NCBI GenBank assembly: GCA_900769985.1
Contig: CAAGIS010000031.1
Location: 1 to 37,874 of the forward strand
From: Spirochaetia bacterium
Lineage (GTDB): Bacteria; Spirochaetota; Spirochaetia; Treponematales; Treponemataceae
Direction: 5' to 3'
Length of the DNA: 37,874 bases
The translations under genes and the position numbers were made by a program. The first letter of the stretch is position 1. The number at the start of each line of letters is the position of its first letter. The notes under the pieces were generated by a model. It saw nothing but the letters and a program-made list of their open reading frames with translations. It had not been told where the DNA came from and made no database searches. Positions 23,442 through 31,161 of the stretch are shown here, piece by piece.

Positions 23442-23486
23442 AAAAAAAAGCTGCCTGAAAAATTGCTTGACAGGCAGCTTTTTTTT
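23442..23486. terminator. Strong bidirectional terminator
   Basis: GCTGCCTG (23450-23457) and CAGGCAGC (23471-23478) form a perfect 8-bp G/C-rich stem, with eight As before and eight Ts after. It serves both the 561-aa orphan gene (plus) and the lipoprotein cluster (minus). Confidence 0.9.
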
Positions 23487-23527
23487 ACGGGCTTTTTGCC
23501 CGTCTTGTATTTTAATTACAGGTATTA

Positions 23528-24109
23528 CTACTGTTCATCAAAATATTTTTTGAAAGCTTCGAGAGCTTTTGCTTCTGTTAAAACTGTTTTTGTGTCCTGA
23601 ACAAAGTTTGAAACTTCTGTCGTTACTTCCGGTAAAATGGCTTTGTATGGAACATACATTAAAACATAATAAGTTCCGTCTGCGGCTTTCCACATATCAA
23701 CCTGTTTTGAACCCTGAAGAATGTTTGCAGTTTTAATCTGAGTTGCTTCTTCGAGATAGTTGAGTACATCTTTGCTGTTACCTGTATCTTGTGTGTAAGT
23801 TCTTAATACAGACTGAGTAGATGCTGCGACTGTTCTTGACAGTTCTGTACGTGCATTTGAGCGTGCAAGTTTTAAAGAATTCTGATCATTTGATAATTTT
23901 CCGCTTCCTACAGCGTAAATACCTGTGTCATCTTCTTTTCCTGTAAGAACCCAATCAGGGCGGGCTACACCGTCTGCACCGATTACGCTTGAAGCTGATG
24001 CTGCCTGCTGAGCTGCAGTTGTTGACTGGTTTTCTGCTTCTGTAGATTTACAGCCAGAAACAATGATTGCTGCAAAAATACAAGAAACGATAAAAAGTGA
24101 TTTTTTCAT
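23528..24109 (-). CDS. LPP20-family lipoprotein
   Basis: 193 residues. A signal peptide ends in the lipobox VSGC, so the mature protein starts at a lipidated Cys. After an Ala/Ser/Gln-rich linker come RPDWVLTG, IYAVGSGKLSNDQNSLKLARSNA and RTELSRTVA, the pattern of the LPP20 domain (related to the flagellar lipoprotein FlgP and Helicobacter Lpp20). The C-terminal part includes MWKAADGTYYVLMYVP. AGGAG lies 6 bases before the ATG. It is the third gene of a reverse-strand cluster with an LpoB-like and a second LPP20-domain protein, so the three probably act together at the envelope; which structure they serve is not evident. Confidence 0.82.
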   Translation of the reverse strand: MKKSLFIVSCIFAAIIVSGCKSTEAENQSTTAAQQAASASSVIGADGVARPDWVLTGKEDDTGIYAVGSGKLSNDQNSLKLARSNARTELSRTVAASTQSVLRTYTQDTGNSKDVLNYLEEATQIKTANILQGSKQVDMWKAADGTYYVLMYVPYKAILPEVTTEVSNFVQDTKTVLTEAKALEAFKKYFDEQ

Positions 24110-24135
24110 TTTTTTTCTCCTATAGAATATAATTT

Positions 24136-25188
24136 TTATTTTGTTGCATTAAAATATTCTGACAGTTTACTATAATATTTATTTTCTACATCTTTTGCAA
24201 TCGACAGAAAGGATTTGTTTTTTGCGCCCTGTTCATTTATATGTCCGGCTCTGCCGTATGTTGAATACGAATCAAGAACTCTTGTCGATTTGAGTTCCGT
24301 TAAATCTGCTGTAAGAAAATAATTATAGTAAACATGCTTTGTGTCAGGCGAATCTGTCTTTTCTGTTGTAACTTTTGCTTTTAAAACGTAAGGACTTGTT
24401 TCGTCGTCATTTGAAAAAATCCCTAGTTTAGAAAAACAGGCTGCAAAAGAATTCTTGACGATATTTTTTTCATCGCCGTCGACTTCAATTTTTATGCTTA
24501 CGTTTTTTTTGATTTCCGTAATCTCTTTTGAAAGCTGGACAAAACTTCCGTATGATAACTGTCCGTCCTGTGGAAAAGGCGCATTGACTGCATCGATAAG
24601 ATATGCAAAATATTCATTTTCTTTTCCAAGTTCCAGGGCTTTTTGTGCGTAAATGCAACTTTGCAAAGTTCCTGCGTTTGATTTTGAAAAAGAAAGATAT
24701 TCTTTTATTGCCGAGTCATTTTTGGAAATTCGCTTTGCATAATAATCTGCGACGTCCTGCCTTTTTAATACGGCAAGTGCGTATACTTTTGAGTCTGGCG
24801 AAAAATATTTTTCTGCAATTTTTAAACCCGAAATCGATTTAATTTCAGATGAAGTATCGATTGTCGCTGTATAAATTGAAATGTCTGCGGAACTGTCTGC
24901 ATACGTTTTTATGCTTTCTGTAGAAAGAATCTGCTGATTCAGCACTTTGATTAAATCTGACTTTGCATCTTCTTCTGCAGAATTGTCATCAGTGCCGTTT
25001 CCGACCCCTGTCAGATAAAATCGTTCCTGATAAACGGAATATGGATTTTTTACCCATTCAGGCATTTCGGTTTCTGTCTGAATTTTTTTTCTGGCAGATG
25101 ATTCTGTTTTTACGGCAGAAGGGTTTGAGGCTGCAAAAATGTTTGCGCAAAAGTAGAGCGCAAAAAATAAACTTGCAATTTTTTTCAT
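24136..25188 (-). CDS. Secreted LPP20-domain protein
   Basis: 350 residues. A Sec signal peptide (MKKIASLFFALYF...NIFA) without a lipobox suggests a periplasmic or surface product. MPEWVKNPYSVYQERFYLTGVG followed by SAEEDAKSDLIKVLNQQ is again the LPP20 pattern, so this is a longer paralogue of the next gene. The rest is a less conserved mixed alpha/beta sequence. It starts 12 bases after the LpoB-like gene with a weak ribosome site, consistent with cotranscription. Confidence 0.75.
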   Translation of the reverse strand: MKKIASLFFALYFCANIFAASNPSAVKTESSARKKIQTETEMPEWVKNPYSVYQERFYLTGVGNGTDDNSAEEDAKSDLIKVLNQQILSTESIKTYADSSADISIYTATIDTSSEIKSISGLKIAEKYFSPDSKVYALAVLKRQDVADYYAKRISKNDSAIKEYLSFSKSNAGTLQSCIYAQKALELGKENEYFAYLIDAVNAPFPQDGQLSYGSFVQLSKEITEIKKNVSIKIEVDGDEKNIVKNSFAACFSKLGIFSNDDETSPYVLKAKVTTEKTDSPDTKHVYYNYFLTADLTELKSTRVLDSYSTYGRAGHINEQGAKNKSFLSIAKDVENKYYSKLSEYFNATK

Positions 25189-25200
25189 ACGAATACCGTT

Positions 25201-25806
25201 TTAGAATTTTGCTGATGAACGGGTAATTATTTTCTTTATTGAAGAATTTTCACCGAGCCAGATTTTTGTGTTTTTTTCAAGATCAACCAGTTCGGCAGAA
25301 ACATAGTAAGTGCGTGTCGTAGTTTTTCCGTTTGAGTCGACTATAGTTTTTACATCGCCCTGAAGCATAAAGTCTGCTGCAATTTCGCTTCCTAAATTTT
25401 TTGCAGTTTCCAAACTTGAATTAATCTGCTGGTCATCACGTTCATCGCGGATTTCCTGACGTTCAGAGGCGTTTGCGACTGACGTAACTTTTCCTGTGTT
25501 TATCAGGCTGAATTCTAGTTTTTTTGAAATGATTGTCGTGTCCATATGTTCATCACTTTTGTTGCGGAATGTACCGACAATGACAACCGGCTTTTTTTGG
25601 TTCTCTTTGATGAAATTTGTGTACCAGTCGGCATTAATCAGCTGGTTTGTTAAATCCTGTGCAACAATACGGACATCTGTATCATTCCAGTAGCCGCTTA
25701 AATCTGTCTGTGTGTCGGCAGAAACTCGTTCAACTTTTGTACTTTCGCAACTGAGGAAGATTCCGCAGAAAAGAACTGCAAAAAAAACAGTAAAAAACTT
25801 TTTCAT
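25201..25806 (-). CDS. LpoB-like lipoprotein (penicillin-binding protein activator family)
   Basis: 201 residues from the ATG at 25806, which has a perfect GGAGG upstream; the longer frame from 25851 has no such signal. A signal peptide ends in the lipobox FLSC. The body has the COG3417/LpoB pattern: VRIVAQDLTNQLINADW, KKPVVIVGTFRNKSDEHMDT, LEFSLINTGKVTSVANASERQEIRDER and a late YYVSAELVDLEKNTKIWLGE. In E. coli LpoB spans the periplasm to activate PBP1b; spirochaete relatives may do otherwise. It heads the cluster with two LPP20-domain proteins. Confidence 0.83.
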   Translation of the reverse strand: MKKFFTVFFAVLFCGIFLSCESTKVERVSADTQTDLSGYWNDTDVRIVAQDLTNQLINADWYTNFIKENQKKPVVIVGTFRNKSDEHMDTTIISKKLEFSLINTGKVTSVANASERQEIRDERDDQQINSSLETAKNLGSEIAADFMLQGDVKTIVDSNGKTTTRTYYVSAELVDLEKNTKIWLGENSSIKKIITRSSAKF

Positions 25807-25828
25807 AAAACCTCCGAAATAGGTTTTA

Positions 25829-25858
25829 ATTATATCATATTGGTATGACAATGTTCAA
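25829..25858 (-). promoter_or_regulatory. Promoter of the LpoB/LPP20 cluster
   Basis: Minus strand: TTGAAC (25858-25853), an 18-base spacer and TATAAT (25834-25829) with extended -10 TG. The leader is about 20 bases and contains GGAGG. Confidence 0.65.
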
Positions 25859-25878
25859 TTACGCATTTTATTCTATTA

Positions 25879-25907
25879 TTGACTGATTTGTTTTGTTATT
25901 ATACAAT
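25879..25907 (+). promoter_or_regulatory. Promoter of the thiamine salvage operon
   Basis: TTGACT (25879-25884), a 17-base spacer and TACAAT (25902-25907). The predicted start near 25914 lies just before the TPP riboswitch. Confidence 0.6.
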
Positions 25908-25919
25908 CTGCTTAAAATT

Positions 25920-26007
25920 AAAGTTGGGGAGCTAGCACTAAGCTGGCTGAGAGTAGGAGTTTCCTTGACCCATAGAACCTGTCAGGATAATACCGGCGTA
26001 GGGAGAA
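25920..26007 (+). ncRNA. TPP riboswitch (THI element)
   Basis: The conserved landmarks are in order: GGGGAGC, GCTGAGAG, GACCCATAGAACCTG, and CAGGATAATACCGGCGTAGG. It binds thiamine pyrophosphate and turns down the genes behind it. The ribosome site of thiM (AGGGAG, 26000-26005) is part of the riboswitch's closing strand and the ATG is at 26012. No terminator hairpin lies in between, so control is most likely at translation initiation by sequestering that site. Confidence 0.96.
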
Positions 26008-26011
26008 AAAA

Positions 26012-26866
26012 ATGTTTGATAAAATTATTTTAAATCTGAAAAATCAAAATCCTTTAGTTCACAACATTACAAATTATGTAACTGTAAATGACGTTGCAAA
26101 CTCGCTTCTGGCAATTGGCGCAAGCCCTGTAATGTCTGATGAAATTGAAGACGTCAGGCAGCTTGATGCAATAAGCAGTGCGGTGAACATTAACATCGGC
26201 ACGCTGAACAAGAGAACTGTCAAGTCGATGTTTGCAGCAGGAAAAATCGCAAACAAACTGAACAAAGTTGTTGTTCTTGATCCTGTCGGAGCAGGCGCAA
26301 CTAAAGTGCGGACACAGACTTGCATTAAGCTTATTAAAAAAATTCACTTTGACGTAATCAAAGGAAATATGTCAGAAATCAAAACGCTTGCAAATATTGT
26401 CTGCAAGGATTATGTCGATGAAACTGAAAACGCAGGTCAGACAAAAGGCGTTGACGTAAATGAAAACGATGTCATTACAGATAAAAATCTGCTTGACAAT
26501 ATTCAGCTTGTAAAAAGATTTGCAAAGACTTTGGGAAGCATAATTGCCGTTACGGGAAAATTTGATCTTGTTACTGACGGCGAAAAATGTTTTGTCATTA
26601 CAAACGGACATCCGCTTATGGAAAAAGTCTGCGGAACAGGCTGTATGATTTCTGGATTGATGGCATCTTTTGTTGCGGCAAATCGTGACAATAAACTTGA
26701 AGCTGCGGCTGCATGTATTTGTGCGATGGGAATTTGTGGTGAACGTTCTGTAAAATCGTTAAAAGAAAACGAAGGCAATATGACTTTGCGCGACAAAATT
26801 ATTGATGAGCTTATGTTTATTAACGATGATGTTTTGCAAAACGAATCAAAGGTAGAAATCAGATAA
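26012..26866 (+). CDS. thiM: Hydroxyethylthiazole kinase
   Basis: Phosphorylates the thiazole alcohol (HET) for thiamine salvage. 284 residues with NYVTVNDVANSLLAIGASPVM at the N-terminus, VVLDPVGAGATKVR (substrate and phosphate loop), IKGNMSEI, VTGKFDLVTDG and the catalytic VCGTGCM. First gene behind the TPP riboswitch, whose 3' strand holds its ribosome site. It runs straight into thiE, with no bases between the TAA and the next ATG. Confidence 0.96.
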   Translation: MFDKIILNLKNQNPLVHNITNYVTVNDVANSLLAIGASPVMSDEIEDVRQLDAISSAVNINIGTLNKRTVKSMFAAGKIANKLNKVVVLDPVGAGATKVRTQTCIKLIKKIHFDVIKGNMSEIKTLANIVCKDYVDETENAGQTKGVDVNENDVITDKNLLDNIQLVKRFAKTLGSIIAVTGKFDLVTDGEKCFVITNGHPLMEKVCGTGCMISGLMASFVAANRDNKLEAAAACICAMGICGERSVKSLKENEGNMTLRDKIIDELMFINDDVLQNESKVEIR

Positions 26867-27502
26867 ATGATGAACTTAAAAGAAAGCCTTTCTCTTTATG
26901 CAGTGACGGACAGACACTGGCTTAAAAACGAGACTCTTGCATCTCAAGTTGAAAAAGCAATTATTGGCGGTGCTTCGTTTGTTCAGCTGCGCGAAAAAAA
27001 TGCAGGGGAACAGGAGTTTTATGAACTTGCGCTTGACGTTCAGAAAGTGTGCAGAAAACATAATGTTCCGTTTGTGATAAACGACAACGTTGAACTTGCG
27101 CAAAAAATTGATGCTGACGGCGTTCATGTCGGGCAGAGCGATATGAATGTTCCTGATGTCAGAAGCATTATCGGTAAAGATAAAATTCTCGGTGTTTCTG
27201 CGCAAACTGTTGAACAGGCTCTTCTTGCAGAACGGCAGGGCGCAGACTATCTTGGGGTAGGTGCTGTTTTTGCGACAAGTTCAAAAGATGATGCAGATTC
27301 TGTTTCTTATGGGGTTTTAAAAAATATTTGTGCTGCTGTAAAAATTCCTGTAGTTGCAATCGGCGGCATAACTTCTGAAAATGTAATTCAGCTTAAAGGG
27401 AGCGGTATTGCAGGGATTTCTGTTATAAGCGCGATTTTTGCAAAAGACGACATTACAGGCGCGGCAAGAATTTTAAAACAAAAAGTGTCGGAAATTCTTT
27501 AA
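26867..27502 (+). CDS. thiE: Thiamine-phosphate synthase
   Basis: Joins HMP pyrophosphate and HET phosphate to thiamine phosphate. 211 residues: LYAVTDRHWL, the FVQLREKN phosphate-binding strand, FVINDNVELA, DGVHVGQSDM, LGVGAVFATSSK and VVAIGGI, all typical of the ThiE TIM barrel. The ATG abuts the thiM stop, and AAAGGT lies about 13 bases before it, so translational coupling is likely. Confidence 0.96.
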   Translation: MMNLKESLSLYAVTDRHWLKNETLASQVEKAIIGGASFVQLREKNAGEQEFYELALDVQKVCRKHNVPFVINDNVELAQKIDADGVHVGQSDMNVPDVRSIIGKDKILGVSAQTVEQALLAERQGADYLGVGAVFATSSKDDADSVSYGVLKNICAAVKIPVVAIGGITSENVIQLKGSGIAGISVISAIFAKDDITGAARILKQKVSEIL

Positions 27503-27520
27503 CTTTTTTTTGGAGTGAAT

Positions 27521-28306
27521 ATGAAAGTTGCTATGACGATTGCCGGCAGCGATTCAAGCGGCGGTGCAGGAATTCAGGCTGACATAAAGACGATGACTGC
27601 AAACGGCGTTTATGCGATGAGTGCGGTTACGGCGCTGACGGCGCAGAATACGACTGGCGTGCAGGGGATTATGGCTGTTCCTGCAGATTTTTTGAAGGCG
27701 CAGATAGACTCGTGCGTTACTGACATTTTTCCTGACAGCGTAAAGATTGGAATGGTAGCCCAAAGTGATTTGATAAGGGTAATTGCAGAAAGGCTTAAGT
27801 TTTATGGAATAAAAAACATTGTTGCAGACCCTGTGATGGTTGCAACGAGCGGTGCAAAACTGATAGAAGATGAAGCAATTGAAGTTCTGCAGGAAGAACT
27901 TTTGCCGCTTGCAACTGTCATTACGCCGAATATTCCTGAATGTGAAATTTTATCTGGAATGAAAATTACGAGCGCAGATGATATGGTAAAAGCGGCAGAA
28001 ACTGTCAGTAAAAAATTTGACTGTGCAGTTTTATGCAAGGGCGGTCATAACTTAAACGATGCAAATGACCTGCTCTTTGAAGGCGGAACTTACAAATGGT
28101 TTTACGGAAAGCGTATACCTAATCCAAATACGCATGGGACAGGCTGTACGCTTTCTAGTGCGATTGCTTCTAACCTTGCAAAAGGCAAAACTCTTGAAGA
28201 AAGCGTGAGGGATGCAAAAGAATATCTTTCGGGTGCACTCGGAGCAATGCTTGATTTAGGAAAAGGTGCAGGACCGATGAATCATTCTTTTGTTTTTAAA
28301 GACTGA
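27521..28306 (+). CDS. thiD: Hydroxymethylpyrimidine/phosphomethylpyrimidine kinase
   Basis: Phosphorylates HMP twice, to HMP-PP, for thiamine synthesis. 261 residues with MTIAGSDSSGGAGIQADIKT (HMP-binding), VADPVMVATSGAKL, TPNIPECEIL and the ATP/catalytic THGTGCTLSSAIA. The ATG at 27521 has GGAG five bases before; the in-frame GTG six bases earlier overlaps that site and is rejected. With thiM and thiE, and no thiC, thiG or thiF nearby, the operon rebuilds thiamine from salvaged pyrimidine and thiazole. Confidence 0.96.
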   Translation: MKVAMTIAGSDSSGGAGIQADIKTMTANGVYAMSAVTALTAQNTTGVQGIMAVPADFLKAQIDSCVTDIFPDSVKIGMVAQSDLIRVIAERLKFYGIKNIVADPVMVATSGAKLIEDEAIEVLQEELLPLATVITPNIPECEILSGMKITSADDMVKAAETVSKKFDCAVLCKGGHNLNDANDLLFEGGTYKWFYGKRIPNPNTHGTGCTLSSAIASNLAKGKTLEESVRDAKEYLSGALGAMLDLGKGAGPMNHSFVFKD

Positions 28307-28347
28307 ATTTTGTCTGCTGTTTTTCTGAATAAGCTAAACGCTAAACA

Positions 28348-28926
28348 CTAAAAGAAAATTCCTTTGATAAAAATTTCGATTCCGATTGCAATTAAGATTA
28401 CTCCTCCTAAAACAGAGGCTTTGCTGCTTAGCTTTGTTCCTGCTTTTTTACCGATGACGATGCCTGTGATTGAAATGATATAAGTAACTGCAGCGATTAT
28501 CAGTGAGCAGATGACAGCCATTAAAAGCGCGTAATTTGTGATTGTAAAGCCGACAGAAAGCGCATCGATTGAAGTTGCAATTCCTTGTATGATTAAAGTT
28601 GAAAAAGTTAATGCTGAGTTATCTGCAGTATCTTCTTCTGTTTTGCGTATTCCTTCGATTAGCATTTTTCCGCCGATATATAAAAGTAAAATCAGAGCAA
28701 TCCATGGGATGAAAGTTTCAAATTTTTTAAAATAAGTTAAAATCGTATGAACGCAAATCCAGCCTGTCATAGGCATTGCAAACTGAAAGAAAGCATAAAC
28801 GCCGGCAATCAAATTCATTTTGCGTAAAGGCATTTTTGGTTCTTTTAGACCGTTTACCATAGAAACGGAAAAAGCGTCCATTGCAAGTCCTGTTCCAAGT
28901 AAAATGCTGTTAAAAAGAAAAAGCAT
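28348..28926 (-). CDS. mntP: Manganese efflux pump MntP
   Basis: Exports Mn2+ across the inner membrane. 192 residues forming about six transmembrane helices, with the acidic motifs LAMDAFSVS (helix 1) and ATSIDALSVGF (helix 4) characteristic of MntP/YebN. The ATG has GGAG seven bases upstream. I see no yybP-ykoY manganese riboswitch in the 198-base divergent region, so control, if any, is by another route. It converges on thiD. Confidence 0.93.
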   Translation of the reverse strand: MLFLFNSILLGTGLAMDAFSVSMVNGLKEPKMPLRKMNLIAGVYAFFQFAMPMTGWICVHTILTYFKKFETFIPWIALILLLYIGGKMLIEGIRKTEEDTADNSALTFSTLIIQGIATSIDALSVGFTITNYALLMAVICSLIIAAVTYIISITGIVIGKKAGTKLSSKASVLGGVILIAIGIEIFIKGIFF

Positions 28927-29080
28927 AATAAAACTCCGGTAAGTATAGAATAGAGTTTTATGAATTTAGCATTTTATCTTTATATGTGCAAGAAAAGTTG
29001 AAAGTTATTGAATTTTACATATTTCTTACAAAGACATAACAAAAACTTCTCTTATTCTTAACAATTGAGTTTTAATATGC

Positions 29081-29096
29081 ACTCATAAAAATGAGT
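29081..29096. repeat. Perfect inverted repeat upstream of the beta-barrel gene
   Basis: ACTCAT-AAAA-ATGAGT, 6-bp arms, lies 28 bases before the ATG at 29125. No convincing -35/-10 pair could be picked nearby (TATATA at 29096-29101 is the best -10). It could be an operator or a 5' mRNA hairpin. Confidence 0.45.
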
Positions 29097-29124
29097 ATAT
29101 AAACAAAACTTTGGAGGTTTTTTT

Positions 29125-30192
29125 ATGAAAAAGATTTTGGGAATTGCACTTGTAAGTGCGGTTTTGGCTGGCGGTGCTTTTGCACAGTCAATTTCTCTTA
29201 CAAACACTTTTGGTGGAGATACAGATAATATCGGTTCTAAAGGAGAATTTATTTCTATCAATAAAGACGGAACTAAAGAAACAACAAGTTCAATCGGTGA
29301 CAGACTTCAGTTAGATGTATCATCAGAAAAAGTTGATGCACGCGTTCGTCTTGATTTGGCTGCTCCGACATTTTCGTTTGACAGTACAAACAGTACAAAA
29401 GTTGACGGTAAAGACACTACAGTTCGCTTAAGAGGTTATGTTGATTATAAACCTTGGACATGGCTTCACCTTAATGCAGGAAACTATTTCTTTTCAAAAT
29501 ATGGTTTAAAGGGTGCATATCTTCCTGTTGTAGATGATTACAGACAGTCAGGAAAACTTACAGGAAACTCTGGTGCTTCTGTAATTGTTGACGTAGCAGG
29601 ATTAAAAGTTGCTGCAAATGTTGCTGCAGTTGCAAGATTAAACTTGAACTTTGGTGCTTCTTACAATATTGCTGATATTCTTGATTTGTCTGTCGTAGCT
29701 CAGGACGTTACAGAAAAAACAAGAGTTATTGCAGGATATGTCGGATTTACTGGTGTTGAAAACTTGCTTGCAAATGTCGGATATATTTACAATCAGGGTG
29801 ATGACAACTTATCTTCAACACAGCACGCTGTTACGGCTGCAGTTGGATACAACTTTAAAGACATCGGTTTTGCAGTTTATGCAGAAGGTTCTTTTGGTTT
29901 GAACAATGTAAAAGGTGGCGGAACTGAAACAAAATATGCAAAGGACGGAGTTCCTGTTCATGCAGGTTTACTTGTTACATACATTCCTGTAAAAGATGTT
30001 ACACTTAATGTACGCGCACTTTTAAATACTAAACCTGTAGACAAGGGAACAACTTGGAGCATTTATCCGTTTGCAGACTTTGGAACTACAGTCGGAACAA
30101 TCCGTGTAGGTGCAAGAGTTAAGTTTACAGAAGACGGTTACAACGGAGTTGAAATTCCAATTTCTTGGAAATACAAGTTCAAGATTAAATAA
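29125..30192 (+). CDS. Putative outer-membrane beta-barrel protein (porin-like)
   Basis: 355 residues. A clean Sec signal peptide (MKKILGIALVSAVLAGGAFA, cleavage before QSIS) is followed by alternating polar/hydrophobic strands (RVRLDLAAPTF, TVRLRGYVDYK, WLHLNAGNYFF, VKDVTLNVRALL, TIRVGARVKFT) and a C-terminal strand ISWKYKFKIK, the usual composition of a monomeric barrel. Cys is absent. GGAGG lies 7 bases before the ATG and a very strong terminator follows, so it is probably a well-expressed single gene. I cannot match it to a named porin. Confidence 0.75.
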   Translation: MKKILGIALVSAVLAGGAFAQSISLTNTFGGDTDNIGSKGEFISINKDGTKETTSSIGDRLQLDVSSEKVDARVRLDLAAPTFSFDSTNSTKVDGKDTTVRLRGYVDYKPWTWLHLNAGNYFFSKYGLKGAYLPVVDDYRQSGKLTGNSGASVIVDVAGLKVAANVAAVARLNLNFGASYNIADILDLSVVAQDVTEKTRVIAGYVGFTGVENLLANVGYIYNQGDDNLSSTQHAVTAAVGYNFKDIGFAVYAEGSFGLNNVKGGGTETKYAKDGVPVHAGLLVTYIPVKDVTLNVRALLNTKPVDKGTTWSIYPFADFGTTVGTIRVGARVKFTEDGYNGVEIPISWKYKFKIK

Positions 30193-30225
30193 ACTGAATA
30201 GGTTAATAAAGATTGCTTGATTATT

Positions 30226-30271
30226 AAAAACAAAAAGGCATTGTCAGAAACAGCAATGCCTTTTTGTTTTT
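30226..30271. terminator. Very strong bidirectional terminator
   Basis: Eighteen perfectly paired bases (30226-30243 with 30254-30271) around a 10-nt loop, with GGCATTG/CAATGCC next to the loop and A-rich/T-rich outer arms. It ends both the beta-barrel gene and the convergent ZIP transporter gene. Confidence 0.93.
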
Positions 30272-30289
30272 AAAAGTGTTGTTTTGTTT

Positions 30290-31081
30290 TTAACCAAGTG
30301 CAACGTCAAGAATCATCATAATGCAGAATCCTGTCATAAACAGAAGGGTTGCTGCGTTGGAATGTTTTTCTGATTCGGCAGACATTTCGGGTACAAGTTC
30401 TTCAACTACGACATAAATCATTGCGCCGGCTGCAAAACTTAATAAATACGGCAGAACAGGAATGATAAAATTTGCAAGTATGATTGTAATAAAGCCTGCA
30501 AGCGGTTCAACTATGCCAGAAAGAATACCTTGCAGACATGCTTTTGGTTTTGACAGCCCGTTTGTATGAAGCGGCATTGAAACGATTGCGCCTTCGGGAA
30601 AATTCTGAATTGCAATTCCGATTGCGAGTGCGAGGGCTGATGCTTCTGAAATTTGAGTTGCTCCGTTGAGCCAGCTTGCATACAAGACACCGACTGCCAT
30701 TCCTTCCGGGATATTGTGCAGCGTAACGGCAAGAACCATCATTGTTGTTTTTTTTAGATTTGTTTTTGGTCCTTCGATTGTATTGTCCTGATGCATGTGC
30801 GGCGTTATTATGTCAAGTAAAAGCAAAAACAACATTCCAAGACAGAACCCGACTACAGCAGGAATAAAAGCAAGCTTTCCCATTCCGTTTTCGCCTGCTT
30901 GATTCAATGCAGGAATTAACAGGCTCCAGACAGAAGCTGCAACCATAACTCCGGCTGCAAAACCTGACAAAGCTTTTTGTACTGACGTGCTTAAACCTTT
31001 TTTCATAAATAAAACGCAGGCAGCACCTAAAGATGTTCCGATAAAGGGAATCAATAATCCTTTTGCAATGGCTGAGTACAT
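30290..31081 (-). CDS. ZIP-family metal transporter
   Basis: Imports divalent metal (Zn, Fe or Mn). 263 residues in about eight helices. The metal-site helices HNIPEGMAVGV and QNFPEGAIVSMPL are diagnostic, and a His-containing loop (PHMHQDN) precedes the first. Closest in layout to bacterial ZupT-type or GufA-type proteins. AGAGG precedes the ATG. It lies two genes from the Mn exporter MntP, so metal homeostasis genes bracket the beta-barrel gene. Confidence 0.92.
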   Translation of the reverse strand: MYSAIAKGLLIPFIGTSLGAACVLFMKKGLSTSVQKALSGFAAGVMVAASVWSLLIPALNQAGENGMGKLAFIPAVVGFCLGMLFLLLLDIITPHMHQDNTIEGPKTNLKKTTMMVLAVTLHNIPEGMAVGVLYASWLNGATQISEASALALAIGIAIQNFPEGAIVSMPLHTNGLSKPKACLQGILSGIVEPLAGFITIILANFIIPVLPYLLSFAAGAMIYVVVEELVPEMSAESEKHSNAATLLFMTGFCIMMILDVALG

Positions 31082-31161
31082 AAAGACCTCTTAAAATAGA
31101 AATTCAAAATTGCGTTAAGTTCATTTTATATTGATGATAAAAAAATTAAAATAGTTCAGCT

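Noticed and set aside
25807..25851. Longer N-terminus for the LpoB-like protein (15 extra codons)
   Set aside because: It would read through the TATAAT and GGAGG that serve the start at 25806, and would place sequence before the signal peptide.
28327..28350. Short repeats (GCTAAACGCTAAACACTAAA) between thiD and mntP
   Set aside because: Seven-base units in A-rich sequence without symmetry or a hairpin; likely chance.
28927..29124. Possible yybP-ykoY manganese riboswitch upstream of mntP
   Set aside because: The conserved loop sequences of that riboswitch are not present on the minus strand of this 198-base region.
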